Shown here: positions 24,842 through 32,584 of the stretch, piece by piece
How the letters are laid out: every line of letters starts with the position of its first letter
How positions within the stretch are numbered: position 1 is the stretch's first letter
DNA from: Streptomyces sp. NBC_01288
Lineage (GTDB): Bacteria; Actinomycetota; Actinomycetes; Streptomycetales; Streptomycetaceae
Length of the DNA: 64,000 nt
Direction: 5' to 3'
NCBI RefSeq assembly: GCF_035982055.1
Contig: NZ_CP108427.1
Coordinates: forward strand, 6,695,001 to 6,759,000
The notes under the pieces: model-generated
What the model was told of the DNA's origin: nothing
Seen by the model: only the letters and a program-made list of their open reading frames with translations
Databases searched by the model: none
Made by a program: the position numbers and the translations under genes

Positions 24842-26046
24842 GAGTGGATGGACTCCCTGCACTCGGTGGGCACGACGGGTTTGCCGCCGAGGAGATCGCG
24901 ATAGACCGCCGCGACCGCCTCGGCGGAGTGCCGCACGTCGTGCGTGGACTGGACGTACCGGCGTCCCTGGTGGCCGAGGGACTCGCGCAGCAGCGGGTCG
25001 AGCAGCAGCTCGGCGACGGCCCCGGACAGCACCGCGGGGTTCTCGGCCGGGACCAGGCACCTCTTCCATTGGCCCGCCTCCGAGGCGCTCAAGCCGGTGT
25101 CGAGAGCGAGGGGCAGGCTCTCGCGGGCGCCGGCCACGTCCGTGACGACGACGGGACGCCCGCAGGCCATCGCCTCCAGCGGGGCGAGCGCCATGCCCTC
25201 CCAGCGCGAGGGCAGGACCACCAGGTCGGCGGCCTGGTACCAGGGCACGGCATCGGGGACGGACCCCGCGAACAGCACGGAATCCGGGGCGAGTTGACGC
25301 AGCGCGGCCCGGTCGGGCCCGTCGCCGACGAGCACCAGCCGCGCCTTCGGCACCCGCCGGACCACCTCGTCCCACGCCGTCAGCAGGACGTCCTGCCCCT
25401 TCTGCCGGCACAGCCGCCCGACGCAGACGACCAGTGGAGCAGCCGGGTCGACCCCGGCGAGCTGCTCGATGCCGGCCCGTACGGTGTCCACGGCCGCGGG
25501 GTGGAAGCGCTCGGTGTCGATCCCGTTGGGGATCACGCTCCAGCGGCCCCGGACCCCGGCCCGCAGCCCGGTCGTACGCTCCGCCTCGCTCACGCACACC
25601 GTCCGGGTGGCCCACCGCGCGCCCCAACGCTCCCAGCCGGTCGCGAGCGTGGCGGTGACCCCGCCGACCGCCTCGAACGACCAGGCGTGCGGCTGGAACA
25701 CGGTCGGGATCCGCCCCCGCACGGCGAGACGTCCGGCGAGTCCGGCCTTCGCGCTGTGCGCGTGCACCAGATCGGGCCGCACCTCCGCGACCACCCGGGC
25801 GAGCCGCCGTACCTCGGAGACGAGCGCGGGACCGGGTGACCGGGTCGCCTCCCACCGGCGTACGTCGGCGCCGAGCGCCCGGACCCCGTCCGCGAGGCTG
25901 CCGCCGGCGGGGCAGGCGACCGTGACGTGCAGGCCGGACGCGAGCTGGGCCCACGTCAGATCCATGACGACACGGGCGACCCCGGCGTCCACGGGCTGGG
26001 CGAGGTGCAGTACCCGTGGCCGAGGGTCGGTTGCTGGTGGGTGCAT
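24838..26046 (-). CDS. Glycosyltransferase family 4
   Basis: A 402-residue GT-B enzyme of family GT4. The first domain opens with VLHLAQPVDAGVARVVMDL and contains DLVHAHSAKAGLAGRLA near 90-105; VIPNGIDTERF marks the domain junction, and SRWEGMALAPLEAMACGRPVV carries the nucleotide-sugar binding glutamates. It should add a sugar to the growing lipid-linked oligosaccharide. ATG 26046 is 54 bases after the DUF3344-like gene and four bases overlap the next gene, the initiating transferase. Confidence 0.9.
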   Translation of the reverse strand: MHPPATDPRPRVLHLAQPVDAGVARVVMDLTWAQLASGLHVTVACPAGGSLADGVRALGADVRRWEATRSPGPALVSEVRRLARVVAEVRPDLVHAHSAKAGLAGRLAVRGRIPTVFQPHAWSFEAVGGVTATLATGWERWGARWATRTVCVSEAERTTGLRAGVRGRWSVIPNGIDTERFHPAAVDTVRAGIEQLAGVDPAAPLVVCVGRLCRQKGQDVLLTAWDEVVRRVPKARLVLVGDGPDRAALRQLAPDSVLFAGSVPDAVPWYQAADLVVLPSRWEGMALAPLEAMACGRPVVVTDVAGARESLPLALDTGLSASEAGQWKRCLVPAENPAVLSGAVAELLLDPLLRESLGHQGRRYVQSTHDVRHSAEAVAAVYRDLLGGKPVVPTECRESIHS

Positions 26047-26100
26047 TGCGCGGTTTCCTCGCTCACGGGTGGCGCTCGGGACTGCGGGCGGGAACGCGCC

Positions 26101-27180
26101 TCACTGCTGGGCGTCGACGGCGACGAAGAGCGCCCCGAACCACGCCGCGTCCCGGTGGGAAACGAGCCGGAAGGCCAGCTGGTCACCGCCGGGACGCAGC
26201 GCCTTGCCGAGATCGAACACGTCGGAGTCGTAGCCGAGCGTGTTCGCATACGCGGGCGCACGCTTCGAAGGCGCCGCCGCCGGGTCGCTGATCGTGGAAT
26301 TCAGCACGTCGTCACGGGGGTTGGCACCGTCACCGAGCGCGGTGGCGTTCGTACGACCGGTCGAGAGCGTGAGCGAATCCCCGGTGCGGCCGCGATCCCC
26401 GTCGTACGCCACCACGCCCGCGCGTCCCCCGGCGTGCGCGGGCACACGCACCCCGCGCATCCGGATCTCCGCGCCGGTACGGGAGTCCATCGCGTCGAAG
26501 CCGTCCCACAACTCCAGCCGGCGCAGCGGCTCCTGCGGCTTCTCGTACGCCACGACGAGCGTCCAGCCGCCCCACGCACCGGCCGCCGACTTGCCCATCG
26601 CGGTGTTGATCTGGGCCACGGTGTAGAGGCCCGAGCCGCTCTGCCGGACCAGCTTGGTGACGTCCGCCGAGGCCTGGAACGCGTCCGCGCCGCCCGCCAC
26701 GCGGTGCCCGACGACGGTGTCCGCGAGCACCGCCTTGTACTCGCCGCCGGGCTCCGCGATCAGCACCCGACCGTTGTCCTTGGGCGGCTTCTGCTCGCCG
26801 ACGCGGAGGTTGCCGCCCCAGTACAGGCGCGCGTACGTGGCGCGGGCGCCCTCGGGCAGCCGGACCTCCGCGCGGGAGGAGTTGTAGGTGTTCGGGTCGC
26901 TGTCGACGTCGACGTAGAACATGTCGAAGTCGCTGTTGACCGCTGCCTGTCCTTCTCGTACGGCCGGGCACGCGGCCGAGTTGGCGCGGCAGCTGATGGA
27001 GGTGTTGGCCGCGCGGACGATGCCGCCGTGCTGGAGCGCGTGGTAGCGCTGGGCGAAGGGGACACGCGTCGCCTCGGCGGGCGGGGCGGATGCTCCGGAG
27101 GCGGCCGGGGCCCAGATCGTGACGAGGGCGATCGCGCCCGTCGACGCCCGGCGCAGCAATGGACCCAGGGAATTGCGCAT
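26101..27180 (-). CDS. Secreted DUF3344-like protein, first gene of the exopolysaccharide operon
   Basis: A 359-residue exported protein. A signal peptide (about 1-33, ending ASGASA) is followed by a beta-rich chain with family-like segments FDMFYVDVDSDPNTYNSS, ATYARLYWGGNL and GWTLVVAYE, as in DUF3344 proteins. Its function is unknown; similar domains occur in extracellular and adhesin-like proteins. ATG 27180 is chosen because GAAAGGGC precedes it and it gives a signal peptide. It leads the minus-strand operon and is divergent from the short chaplin at 27435, with a 14-base palindrome in the shared spacer. Confidence 0.75.
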   Translation of the reverse strand: MRNSLGPLLRRASTGAIALVTIWAPAASGASAPPAEATRVPFAQRYHALQHGGIVRAANTSISCRANSAACPAVREGQAAVNSDFDMFYVDVDSDPNTYNSSRAEVRLPEGARATYARLYWGGNLRVGEQKPPKDNGRVLIAEPGGEYKAVLADTVVGHRVAGGADAFQASADVTKLVRQSGSGLYTVAQINTAMGKSAAGAWGGWTLVVAYEKPQEPLRRLELWDGFDAMDSRTGAEIRMRGVRVPAHAGGRAGVVAYDGDRGRTGDSLTLSTGRTNATALGDGANPRDDVLNSTISDPAAAPSKRAPAYANTLGYDSDVFDLGKALRPGGDQLAFRLVSHRDAAWFGALFVAVDAQQ

Positions 27181-27271
27181 GACCGGAGGTGCCCTTTCGG
27201 GAAGTACGGCCCCTATGTGCGATGTGATGGCTATAGGGGTACTTCGGGAGGTGCGCAACTGTAGTGGCTGT

Positions 27272-27285
27272 CCGGATTAATCCGG
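27272..27285. promoter_or_regulatory. Perfect palindrome upstream of the exopolysaccharide operon
   Basis: CCGGATTAATCCGG is a perfect 14-base palindrome 92 bases before the first gene of the operon and 150 before the divergent chaplin. Its AT centre in a GC-rich spacer suggests an operator for a dimeric regulator. It is inferred from symmetry and position. Confidence 0.4.
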
Positions 27286-27348
27286 CGAAACGCAACAAGT
27301 GTGTCGGAATGGTGAAGTTGGGCCCTCTGGTAGATCACCCCATTGGCG

Positions 27349-27376
27349 GCACAACCCCTTTGGGTGCCGCGCGTTG
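27349..27376 (+). promoter_or_regulatory. BldN-like promoter of short chaplin
   Basis: CACAAC (27349-27354), a 16-base spacer and CGTTGA (27371-27376) lie 58 bases before the chaplin ATG. The -10 hexamer matches the reported BldN consensus exactly and the -35 keeps AAC. Confidence 0.6.
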
Positions 27377-27434
27377 ACACAGCGCCGGGCATCCCCGCCC
27401 GGATGTTTGTTTCAACCCCAAGGAGCACCTCTCC

Positions 27435-27674
27435 ATGTCGCGTATCGCGAAGGGCCTGGTCCTGACCTCCGTTGCCGCCGCCGCCATGGCGGGCACCGCC
27501 GGCATCGCCGCCGCCGACAGCGACGCGCACGGCGCGGCCGCCCACTCCCCGGGCGTGCTGTCGGGCAACGTCGTGCAGGTTCCGGTCCACATCCCGGTCA
27601 ACGTCTGCGGCAACACCGTCAACGTCATCGGCCTGCTGAACCCGGCCTTCGGCAACACCTGCGTCAACGACTGA
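27435..27674 (+). CDS. chpF: Short chaplin (ChpF-like)
   Basis: A 79-residue short chaplin with a signal peptide ending IAAA and one domain: HSPGVLSGN, VQVPVHIPVNVCGN, VIGLLNPAFGNTCVND, with both cysteines. Compared with the 11319 chaplin it has a more His-rich mature N-terminus (DSDAHGAAAH). AAGGAG lies 11 bases before the ATG. The symbol is by position relative to melC and the rodlins in S. coelicolor. It is monocistronic, with its own BldN-like promoter and a strong hairpin after the stop. Confidence 0.93.
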   Translation: MSRIAKGLVLTSVAAAAMAGTAGIAAADSDAHGAAAHSPGVLSGNVVQVPVHIPVNVCGNTVNVIGLLNPAFGNTCVND

Positions 27675-27695
27675 CGTCCGCGCGCATCACTTCGT

Positions 27696-27736
27696 CCGGC
27701 CGTTCTCCCGTGGGGTCTCCACGGGGGGACGGCCGG
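27696..27736 (+). terminator. Terminator after short chaplin
   Basis: A two-part hairpin: outer CCGGCCGT/ACGGCCGG and inner CCCGTGG/CCACGGG with a short loop. No T tract follows. The remaining spacer to 27934 holds no gene. Confidence 0.65.
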
Positions 27737-27934
27737 TCGGCGTTCGGCGGTGTTGCCCCGAATGGGCGGTAGTGGTCCCGGTCCGGCGCTTCGGTCTTGA
27801 CATGGCCCTCACCAGGCACGACGTCGACTGCACGGCTGACGGACGGTCACCCGGCGCGTCCGACCGGTTGCAGATGGTGGTGAGCGCTTTCACGGTGGGC
27901 TCAAGATCCGAAGCACCACCGAAAGGAATCACCC

Positions 27935-28633
27935 ATGCGTGGTCTGCCCGCACGGCGCGTCGCGTCCTCCGTGCTCTGTGCCACTGTCCTGATCGGAATC
28001 GCCGGCCCCGCGGCCGTCGCCGCCGACAACGACTCGGCGCGGAAGCACGTCCACGCCGCGTCGAGCGCGCCGGTCCCCAACGCTGACGCACTGCTCGCCC
28101 CGGTCAAGAGCCTCGGCGACCTCGGCAGCGTGCTCACCCCCGTCACCGACCTGTTGACCCAGGCGCTCAAGGCCGACAACGGCCAGCTCTCCGCCGACCA
28201 GGCGAAGTCGCTGGGCGACGCGGTCACCGCGGCCGTCGCCAAGATCACCGCGGCGGCGCCGGCCGCTCCGGCGGTCCCCGCGGCGCCTGCCGTGCCCGCC
28301 GCCCCCGCGGTTCCCGCCGTGCCCGCGCTGCCCTCGCTCAAGAGCGCCGACGACTCCAAGGCCAAGGCGCCCGCCGACCTCGCCGGTGACGCCCTCGCCT
28401 CCCTGCAGAAAGCGGTCGCCACGCTGCTCGCGGCGGTCACCTCCGGCAATGTCGCCGGCGTCGTCCCGGCGGTCACCGGTGTCGTGACCGGCCTCGTCAA
28501 CGTGGTCGCGGCCACGCTGCTCGGCGGCGGTCTGCCCGCACCGAGCCTGCCCGGCCTGCCCGCGCTGCCGTCGTTGCCGTCGACGTCCTCGCTTCCGGCG
28601 GTGCCCGCGGTACCGGCGGTTCCGGGCGTCTGA
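27935..28633 (+). CDS. Secreted Ala/Pro/Val-rich protein of unknown function
   Basis: A 232-residue exported protein not recognised as any family. A signal peptide (about 1-30, ending AVAADND) is followed by a helical segment, an AAPAVPAAPAVP linker (about 108-132), a second helical segment rich in Val/Ala (about 150-195) and a Leu/Pro-rich tail of LPALPSLPS type. It has no cysteines in the mature part, no sortase signal and no clear C-terminal membrane anchor. GAAAGG precedes the ATG. It lies between two chaplins and near the tyrosinase, so a structural role on the aerial surface is a guess. Confidence 0.7.
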   Translation: MRGLPARRVASSVLCATVLIGIAGPAAVAADNDSARKHVHAASSAPVPNADALLAPVKSLGDLGSVLTPVTDLLTQALKADNGQLSADQAKSLGDAVTAAVAKITAAAPAAPAVPAAPAVPAAPAVPAVPALPSLKSADDSKAKAPADLAGDALASLQKAVATLLAAVTSGNVAGVVPAVTGVVTGLVNVVAATLLGGGLPAPSLPGLPALPSLPSTSSLPAVPAVPAVPGV

Positions 28634-28673
28634 CGCGAGCAGTCGCAGAACAGCCGTAGAGCGGTCGCAGAAC

Positions 28674-28719
28674 GGCCGTCGGGCCGGTCCCTTTCCGGGG
28701 GTCGGCCCGGCGGCCTTTT
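28674..28719 (+). terminator. Terminator after secreted Ala/Pro-rich gene
   Basis: A stem of at least 12 pairs (28674-28685 with 28704-28715, including one G-T) is followed by TTTT. One of the few hairpins here with a T run. Confidence 0.75.
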
Positions 28720-28889
28720 CGGTTCCACGGCCTTTTCATATGAGGATGGGAAACGCCGATGAGACACAGGCCGCATTCGAGTGGGCAGCAGAAAGTTTCT
28801 GCGCACGGGGTTTCCGCCCCGGCCGGAACTCGTTACACACGGCGACAGAATTCGCTCTGGTGACATGAGTTGCCGAAGAAAGGAACACG

Positions 28890-29180
28890 ATGAAGTCCCT
28901 GAAGGCTGCCGCTGTCGTTGCCGGGTCCCTCGCCCTCGCCGGTGCCGCCGCGCCCGCGTTCGCCTACAGCCCCGCCGACGTGACGCCCACCAGCCTCACC
29001 GGCGCCGTCAACACCCTCACCAGTGGCCGGCTCCAGCCCGCCGACGTGATGCCGCTCCAGCACCAGTCGGACGCGCTCGACACCGAGAACAAGGGCTCCG
29101 CGCTCAACACCCTCAAGGGCGCGACCGCCGCGCTGAACCAGCACAACCCGCTGCTCGGCGGTCTGCCGTTGCAGAGCTGA
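28890..29180 (+). CDS. Small secreted protein of unknown function
   Basis: A 96-residue protein: signal peptide of about 25 residues ending AFA, then a short mature chain beginning YSPADVTPTSL and ending NPLLGGLPLQS. The mature part is Asn/Gln/Leu-rich, cysteine-free and about 70 residues, a size and style like that of chaplins, though it lacks chaplin motifs. GAAGAAAGGAAC precedes the ATG. It is monocistronic. Candidate uncharacterised surface protein of aerial growth. Confidence 0.72.
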   Translation: MKSLKAAAVVAGSLALAGAAAPAFAYSPADVTPTSLTGAVNTLTSGRLQPADVMPLQHQSDALDTENKGSALNTLKGATAALNQHNPLLGGLPLQS

Positions 29181-29307
29181 GTTCCTCCGGTGGTGTTCGA
29201 GGGGCGTCGCGAGGCGTCCCTCGTTCGTGTGGCGGGGTGCCCGCGCCATCGGCCGGACGGGTGAGAACGCGGCCGGTGGCCTTCCGGCCCGTCGATAAGG
29301 TCGCGCG

Positions 29308-29805
29308 GTGACCTCAACCTCAAGCGAAACGCGCCCCTTCCGCGTCGCCGACCTCGGCACCCTCGTCGTCCTGGCGTGGAGCGGCGAGGCCCCCGACGGG
29401 GACATGCCCTATCTCCTCGCCTACACCCTGGGCGACGCCGCGGACGGCCCCGAGGCCGCCACCGCCGCCGTGGAACGGCTGCTGACCGACAACGGGCTCC
29501 CGGTCGGCGGCAACGTCGTCGACGGCGCCACCAGGCCCAGCCTGCCGATCACGATGCTCGTCGAGTCCGGGCAGGCCGTCCTCAACATGCCGCAGCTCAA
29601 CGCCCAGTGCGTGCCGCCGCCCGAGTGGCTCGCGGCGGTCGGCGAACGCGGCTTCGCCTACCTCGTGTTCACCACCCGCCCCTGGCCCGAGGCCGAGCCG
29701 GGCAAGCCCGTCACCCCCGAGGCGCTGGCCGAGTTCGCCGGCTCCGAGGACACCCTGAACGCCGCCGCGCACATCATCCTGCCCGCCCGCAGCCTGCGCG
29801 GCTGA
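29308..29805 (+). CDS. DUF5949-like cytoplasmic protein
   Basis: A 165-residue soluble protein with no signal peptide or membrane helix, beginning at GTG 29308. It resembles the Streptomyces family DUF5949, of unknown function, with segments DLGTLVVLAWSGEAPDGDMPYLLAYTLGD and LPITMLVESGQAVLNMPQLNAQCVPPPEW. Family assignment is from memory of the pattern. It stands alone between two genes for secreted proteins, with no sign of cotranscription. Confidence 0.65.
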   Translation: MTSTSSETRPFRVADLGTLVVLAWSGEAPDGDMPYLLAYTLGDAADGPEAATAAVERLLTDNGLPVGGNVVDGATRPSLPITMLVESGQAVLNMPQLNAQCVPPPEWLAAVGERGFAYLVFTTRPWPEAEPGKPVTPEALAEFAGSEDTLNAAAHIILPARSLRG

Positions 29806-30015
29806 CGACCGGATCAACGGCTGGATCAACGACTGGACAGCGGGCGGGAATTGACGGCTCCGGCCCGCTGACGGGAAGCAGATCCCGGCCCGTCGGCGGG
29901 AATTCCGGAAAGCTGACTACTACGGCACTCGGGGGAATCTTGAACTGATGCGCGCCCCGGCCTCGTTACCCGGTCAGCACGCAGAGCCTCCGAATTCCGA
30001 AAGGGACCGCACTCC

Positions 30016-30534
30016 ATGAAGTCGACCACCCGAGGAACCATCGCCGCCGTCATCACGGCCGTGGCGGCCGCGACCGGCGCCGCCGTCGCGACCCCCGCCG
30101 CCGCGATCGGCACGGTCCCCGTGCCCGTGCCGCTCGAAGGCGCGGAGAGTGCCCTCGGCATGGAACTCCCCAAGCTGGGCGGGGAGGTGCCCGTGCCCAT
30201 GCCGGGCTCGCCCGAGGGCCCGCGGTACGTCGAGGGCCGGCTCATCCCGGAGCGGGCCATTCCCCAACTTCCGGTCCACGGCGGCCTGCCCGGCCTCGGC
30301 CTGCGCGCACCGCTGCCGCACGTCCTCGGCGACGGCTTCGACCACGTCGGCGTCAGCACGCCGGCCTCCGACCTGCGCACGATGGCCCCGGGCCTGGCGC
30401 TGGACGTGCCGCTGACCCCGCCCAACCCCGACAACTTCGGCCTCCCGGACCTGAAGGCGCCCCAACTGGGCGTCCTGGCACCGGTGTTGCAGACCGTGCC
30501 GGGCGCGGACGTGGTCACGGGGGCGGGCCTGTAG
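30016..30534 (+). CDS. Secreted Pro/Gly/Leu-rich protein of unknown function
   Basis: A 172-residue exported protein with a signal peptide (about 1-32, ending PAAAIG). The mature chain is rich in Pro, Gly and Leu, with short repeats of VPVPVP and LP type, and ends NPDNFGLPDLKAPQLGVLAPVLQTVPGADVVTGAGL. No catalytic motif, cysteine pair or anchor is visible. GAAAGGG lies upstream of the ATG. A strong hairpin follows the stop. It is the third uncharacterised small secreted protein between the two chaplins at 27.4 and 32.1 kb. Confidence 0.7.
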   Translation: MKSTTRGTIAAVITAVAAATGAAVATPAAAIGTVPVPVPLEGAESALGMELPKLGGEVPVPMPGSPEGPRYVEGRLIPERAIPQLPVHGGLPGLGLRAPLPHVLGDGFDHVGVSTPASDLRTMAPGLALDVPLTPPNPDNFGLPDLKAPQLGVLAPVLQTVPGADVVTGAGL

Positions 30535-30569
30535 CCGTAGCGCAGGAGCGCGGACGGTCGTAGGACGAG

Positions 30570-30598
30570 AGGGCCCGGGTGGTGCGACCCGGGCCCTT
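30570..30598 (+). terminator. Terminator before melC1
   Basis: AGGGCCCGGGT and ACCCGGGCCCT pair perfectly around the loop GGTGCG, with TTCC after. It ends the preceding secreted-protein transcript. Confidence 0.75.
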
Positions 30599-30688
30599 CC
30601 GCTTGCCCTGGGGACTTCGGACGGTGACCGCACGGGCCGCCGGACGGTTAGCCCCTCGAACGAGCCGTACGGACGAGGGAGTTGGGCC

Positions 30689-31123
30689 ATGAGCGTGAGC
30701 GTCGGTGGAGTACCCGTGGGCCGGGAGTCGGTCAGACCCGGGCCGGTGCGCAGGACGCGGCGGGAGGCGTTGCGCGGGGTGTTCGGTGCCGTGCTCGCCG
30801 TGGCCCTCGTGCCCGTCGTCGCGGCCTCGCGGCCCACGCGCTCCGGCGAGGACCCCGGGGACACCGCCTTCGACGAGACGTACCGGGGCCGTCGTATCCA
30901 CGGTGTGCTGAAGGACGGGTGGCAGGTCACGGTGGACGGGCGGCCGCTGCATCTGATGCGCCGCGCCGACGGCACCTGGCTGAGCATGGTCGACCACTAC
31001 CGCTCGTATCCCACCGCCCTGGAGGCGACCCGCGCGGCGGTCGACCAGCTGAGCCCGGGCCGGGAGTTGAGCGAGGCAAACGGTCCGATGCACATGAGGG
31101 GAGACCATGGCGTACACGCGTAA
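30689..31123 (+). CDS. melC1: Tyrosinase cofactor / copper chaperone MelC1
   Basis: A 144-residue MelC1 caddie protein, which delivers copper to MelC2 and carries it through the Tat pathway. An N-terminal twin-arginine region (RRTRREALRGV) and hydrophobic stretch form the Tat signal. The core contains the family segments FDETYRGRRIHG, VTVDGRPLHLMRRADG and MVDHYRSYPT, with the His residues used in copper transfer. Its 3' end overlaps melC2 by 17 bases, so the two are translationally coupled, as in the known melC operon. Confidence 0.93.
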   Translation: MSVSVGGVPVGRESVRPGPVRRTRREALRGVFGAVLAVALVPVVAASRPTRSGEDPGDTAFDETYRGRRIHGVLKDGWQVTVDGRPLHLMRRADGTWLSMVDHYRSYPTALEATRAAVDQLSPGRELSEANGPMHMRGDHGVHA

Positions 31124-31973
31124 GGACGTCAGCACACTCACGAGCGCCGAGAAGCGGCGGTTCGTGGCGGCGCTGCTGGAGGTCAAACGGCGGGGCGAGT
31201 ACGACGAGTTCGTGCGCACCCACATCGAGTACTTCGTGCCCGACGGGGAGTACGGACTGCGCTCCGCGCACATGGCGCCGTCCTTCCTGCCCTGGCACCG
31301 GCAGTTCCTGCTGGACCTGGAGCGGGCGCTGCGCCGGGTCGACTCCTCGGTGACGGTGCCCTATTGGGACTGGACGCGGGACCGCTCCGCGACCGCCCTG
31401 CCCTGGACCAAGGACCTGCTCGGCGGCACCGGGCGGCGCTCCGACCACCAGGTGACGACCGGGCCGTTCGCCTACGCGGCGGGCAAGTGGAAGATCACCG
31501 AGAACATCACCGACGAGCCTTACCTCACAAGGGACTTGGGCCGGGCCGGCGCCCCGATCGGGCTGCCGACGAAGAGCGACCTGGACGGGGCGCTCGCCGA
31601 CCCGGTCTACGACATCTCACCCTGGGACTCGACGTGTCGCACGGGGTTCCGCAACCGGCTCGAAGGGTGGGGCACCGGGTCGGGCAGCGCGTCCTGGCGC
31701 AACCACAACCGGGTCCACAAGTGGGTCGGGGGCGTGATGCTCGGCGGCGCGTCCGTCAACGACCCGGTGTTCTGGCTGCACCACGCCTTCGTCGACCTCC
31801 AGTGGTCGCGCTGGCAGAGCAGGCACCGCGGCGCCCGCTATCTGCCGGCGAAGCCGCCGGGCGCGGGCGACGACCAGGAGGGGCGGGTCGTGGCACGGCA
31901 GGAGCGGATGCCGCCGTGGGACGTGACGCCGGAGCAGCTGGAGGACGTCAGCGGTATCTACCGGTACGCGTGA
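31107..31973 (+). CDS. melC2: Tyrosinase MelC2
   Basis: A 288-residue type-3 copper enzyme that oxidises tyrosine and dopa to quinones, giving melanin. CuA ligands are His39 (RTHIEY), His55 (SAHMAP) and His64 (PWHRQF); CuB ligands are His200 and His204 (RNHNRVHKW) and His226 (WLHHAF). VPYWDW is present. It has no signal of its own and is exported in complex with MelC1. It is about 15 residues longer than the usual 273, partly from an insertion between the two copper sites. A bidirectional terminator follows. Confidence 0.95.
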   Translation: MAYTRKDVSTLTSAEKRRFVAALLEVKRRGEYDEFVRTHIEYFVPDGEYGLRSAHMAPSFLPWHRQFLLDLERALRRVDSSVTVPYWDWTRDRSATALPWTKDLLGGTGRRSDHQVTTGPFAYAAGKWKITENITDEPYLTRDLGRAGAPIGLPTKSDLDGALADPVYDISPWDSTCRTGFRNRLEGWGTGSGSASWRNHNRVHKWVGGVMLGGASVNDPVFWLHHAFVDLQWSRWQSRHRGARYLPAKPPGAGDDQEGRVVARQERMPPWDVTPEQLEDVSGIYRYA

Positions 31974-32022
31974 CGCCGATGTACCGCCACGGCTGACCGG
32001 TCGTGGATGTCCGGACACGGGG

Positions 32023-32053
32023 AGAGCCCCGGCGCCTGAGGTGCCGGGGCTCT
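32023..32053. terminator. Bidirectional terminator between melC2 and chaplin
   Basis: A perfect 11-bp stem (32023-32033 with 32043-32053) with a 9-base loop, lying between convergent genes and followed by T on the plus strand. Confidence 0.8.
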
Positions 32054-32088
32054 TCGCGTACGTACGTCCGTCCGCGTGTGCGGTCGGA

Positions 32089-32388
32089 TCAGTGGCCGTA
32101 GCCGTTGCCGCCGTAGCCCGGGCCGGGGTGGCCGGGGTGGCCGTGGCCGCTCACGTTGGCGCAGGTGTTGCCGAAGGCCGGGTTCAGCAGGCCGATCACG
32201 CTGATGGTGTTGCCGCAGACGTTGACCGGGATGTGGACCGGGACCTGCACGACGTTGCCCGACAGGACGCCGGGCGAACCGACGGCCGCACCCTGCGCGC
32301 CCGCGTCCGCCATGGCCAGGCCGGCGCCACCGAGCGCCACGGCACCCGTGCCGAGGGCGACAACGGCCGCCTTCGCGATGCGAGACAT
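32089..32388 (-). CDS. chpG: Short chaplin with Gly/His tail (ChpG-like)
   Basis: A 99-residue chaplin. A signal peptide (about 1-27, ending AMA) precedes one chaplin domain (GSPGVLSGN, VPVHIPVNVCGN, VIGLLNPAFGNTC), followed by an extra Gly/His/Pro/Tyr tail (SGHGHPGHPGPGYGG). The domain is nearly identical to those at 11319 and 27435. AAAGGAG lies seven bases upstream of ATG 32388. Its position beside melC2 matches chpG of S. coelicolor. The His-rich tail echoes the stalk of the long chaplin. Confidence 0.92.
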   Translation of the reverse strand: MSRIAKAAVVALGTGAVALGGAGLAMADAGAQGAAVGSPGVLSGNVVQVPVHIPVNVCGNTISVIGLLNPAFGNTCANVSGHGHPGHPGPGYGGNGYGH

Positions 32389-32445
32389 CACGTTCTCCTT
32401 TGGTTCGATGAGTGCGACGGCAGGACTCGCCACCGCACTTGGAGT

Positions 32446-32473
32446 TCAACGCGGCGGCGCATGGCTGGTAACG
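32446..32473 (-). promoter_or_regulatory. BldN-like promoter of ChpG-like chaplin
   Basis: On the minus strand, CGTTAC (32473-32468), a 16-base spacer and CGTTGA (32451-32446), 57 bases before the start codon. This is the best match of the five: one mismatch in the -35 and an exact -10 relative to the reported BldN consensus. Confidence 0.65.
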
Positions 32474-32584
32474 GCGCCGACGCCGGGATCACCCTTTGTG
32501 AACACGGCTTCGAGCGCCGGGCGCGGATGTTCGACGGCGGAAAATCGTTGCCCCCGGCGGGCGGGTGTCCATTAGCCTCCGGAC

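Noticed and set aside
12684..27180. A canonical antibiotic gene cluster.
   Set aside because: No polyketide synthase, NRPS, terpene cyclase or RiPP enzyme is present; the content fits exopolysaccharide synthesis plus an orphan ligase/flavoprotein pair.
28800..30000. BldN-like promoters before the small secreted genes at 28890 and 30016.
   Set aside because: A CGTTAC word occurs upstream of both, but no GTTGA-like hexamer is found 16-17 bases downstream.
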